DNA from: Tannerella sp.
GTDB taxonomy: Bacteria > Bacteroidota > Bacteroidia > Bacteroidales > Tannerellaceae
Assembly (NCBI GenBank): GCA_031279875.1
Contig: JAITHS010000392.1
Coordinates: forward strand, 1 to 6,704
Direction: 5' to 3'
Length of the DNA stretch: 6,704 nt
In this document: positions 5,779 through 6,704 of the stretch, one piece after another
Position numbering within the stretch: position 1 is the first letter of the stretch
Layout of the letters: each line of letters opens with the position of its first letter
Made by a program: the position numbers and the translations under genes
The notes under the pieces: model-generated
Database searches by the model: none
What the model was told of the DNA's origin: nothing
The model's input: the letters and a program-made list of their open reading frames with translations, nothing else

Positions 5779-6704
5779 ATGAAACGTTATATTATATTTT
5801 TGCTTACATTAGCCTTAACCTCAATGGCAACGGCGCAAAACAACAACGCACCGCGCGTCAGCAGAGGAGCCGACCGCAACAATCGCACGCAACAGCAGGG
5901 CGCTAACGCTACCGGCACAGGTACACTGTCGGTTCGCGCACAAATTCTCAACGAACAACTGACGCAGGAAATAGGTAACGCCGGCTGGATGCGCACTGTA
6001 TATCGCGAACTCGACCTTCTGAAAGAAAAAAATACCCCGCTCTACTATCCGACGCAGGAACTCAACGGATCAGTAAATTTCTTCACGTCTATCTTCCGCC
6101 TCGTCAGCGAAGGCAAAATCAAAATCTATCGCTATCTCGACGGATATGAAGCCTTTGACGACGATAACAAACTGGAATTTAAAGATATGCTCGACAATTT
6201 CAATATCTTTTACGAAATAGTTCCTGCAAGCGGCAACCAGCCCCCGCGTTATATCATCAATTCAAGCGATGTGCCGTCGGGCGAAGTCAAAACGTTCCTC
6301 ATCAAAGAAGCGTGGTATTTCGACCGCAACAACTCTCTCTTCGACGTTAAAACGCTCGCCGTATGCCCTATTGCATACATCATAGCCGACGCCGGAGGCT
6401 TAGAACGACGAATGCCGATGTTCTGGGTTAAATACGAAGACATCCGACCATACGTGAAAAACAACTTTATAATGACATCTAATCTCAACAACGCTAAAAC
6501 GTTTACCGTTGACGATTTTTTCCGCCGACGTATGTTTGAAGGCGACATCGTGAAAACCGAAAACCTTATGAACCTCGTCCTCAACCAGTATTGCCCGACG
6601 CCCGACTCCCTCGAAGCCGAACGTAAAAGAATTGAAAATCAACTCGTAGCATTCAACGATTCCCTCTGGATAAAGCCGGATACGACCGTAGTATTGAGCA
6701 AAAA
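5779..6704 (+). CDS. porN: T9SS periplasmic ring protein PorN/GldN (3' end cut by window)
   Basis: This is a soluble periplasmic protein that pairs with lipoprotein PorK in the outer-membrane-associated ring. Translation from ATG 5779 stays open for 308 codons to the window edge, so the C-terminus is missing, perhaps about 50 residues if it resembles the 360-residue Porphyromonas protein (length from memory). Residues 1-19 are a signal peptide with a typical ATA|Q cleavage site. Residues 20-48 are an Asn/Gln/Arg-rich, probably disordered spacer. Family blocks follow: NAGWMRTVYRELDLL (67-81), IKEAWYFDRNNSLFDVKTLA (175-194) continuing into VCPIAY, RRMPMFWVKYEDIRP (210-224) and FTVDDFFRRRMFEGDIVK (242-259). 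It begins 17 bp after porM and completes the porPKLMN set. The ATG is chosen because it gives a complete signal peptide. Confidence 0.95.
   Translation, partial: MKRYIIFLLTLALTSMATAQNNNAPRVSRGADRNNRTQQQGANATGTGTLSVRAQILNEQLTQEIGNAGWMRTVYRELDLLKEKNTPLYYPTQELNGSVNFFTSIFRLVSEGKIKIYRYLDGYEAFDDDNKLEFKDMLDNFNIFYEIVPASGNQPPRYIINSSDVPSGEVKTFLIKEAWYFDRNNSLFDVKTLAVCPIAYIIADAGGLERRMPMFWVKYEDIRPYVKNNFIMTSNLNNAKTFTVDDFFRRRMFEGDIVKTENLMNLVLNQYCPTPDSLEAERKRIENQLVAFNDSLWIKPDTTVVLSK

Overview
The window carries the core operon of a type IX secretion system (T9SS, Por/Gld system) on the + strand. The genes lie in the order porP-porK-porL-porM-porN, which is the arrangement known from Porphyromonas and other Bacteroidales. 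This secretion system is essentially confined to the Bacteroidota. Other features fit that phylum: start codons are preceded by A/T-rich leaders without a Shine-Dalgarno motif. I would place the source in Bacteroidota, probably Bacteroidales, and cannot go lower with confidence.

Layout. Positions 1-83 are the last 26 codons of an unidentified upstream gene. Positions 84-547 contain no credible gene. They hold a mosaic of short repeats: an A/T-rich 14-bp tandem, two 52-bp direct repeats, a 28-bp inverted repeat able to form a long hairpin, truncated copies of the same family, and a small CTTGCAG/CTGCAAG hairpin. From 548 to the end, five genes follow with gaps of 5, 11, 26 and 17 bp, consistent with one transcript. 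porN runs off the right edge.

How the genes work together (family knowledge). PorL and PorM form the inner-membrane motor that uses the proton-motive force. PorM spans the periplasm and contacts the ring made of lipoprotein PorK and soluble PorN under the outer membrane. PorP is an outer-membrane beta-barrel associated with that assembly. All five proteins are recognisable here, and the charged and polar residues thought to matter in the PorL/PorM membrane core are present.

What is unusual. This is a known system rather than a new one. The main oddity is PorL: a roughly 90-residue glycine-rich, internally repetitive segment (51 of 91 residues are Gly) lies between its second membrane helix and its cytoplasmic helical domain. 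Other points worth a look are the repeat mosaic immediately upstream of the operon and the lysine-rich C-terminal tails of PorP and PorK.
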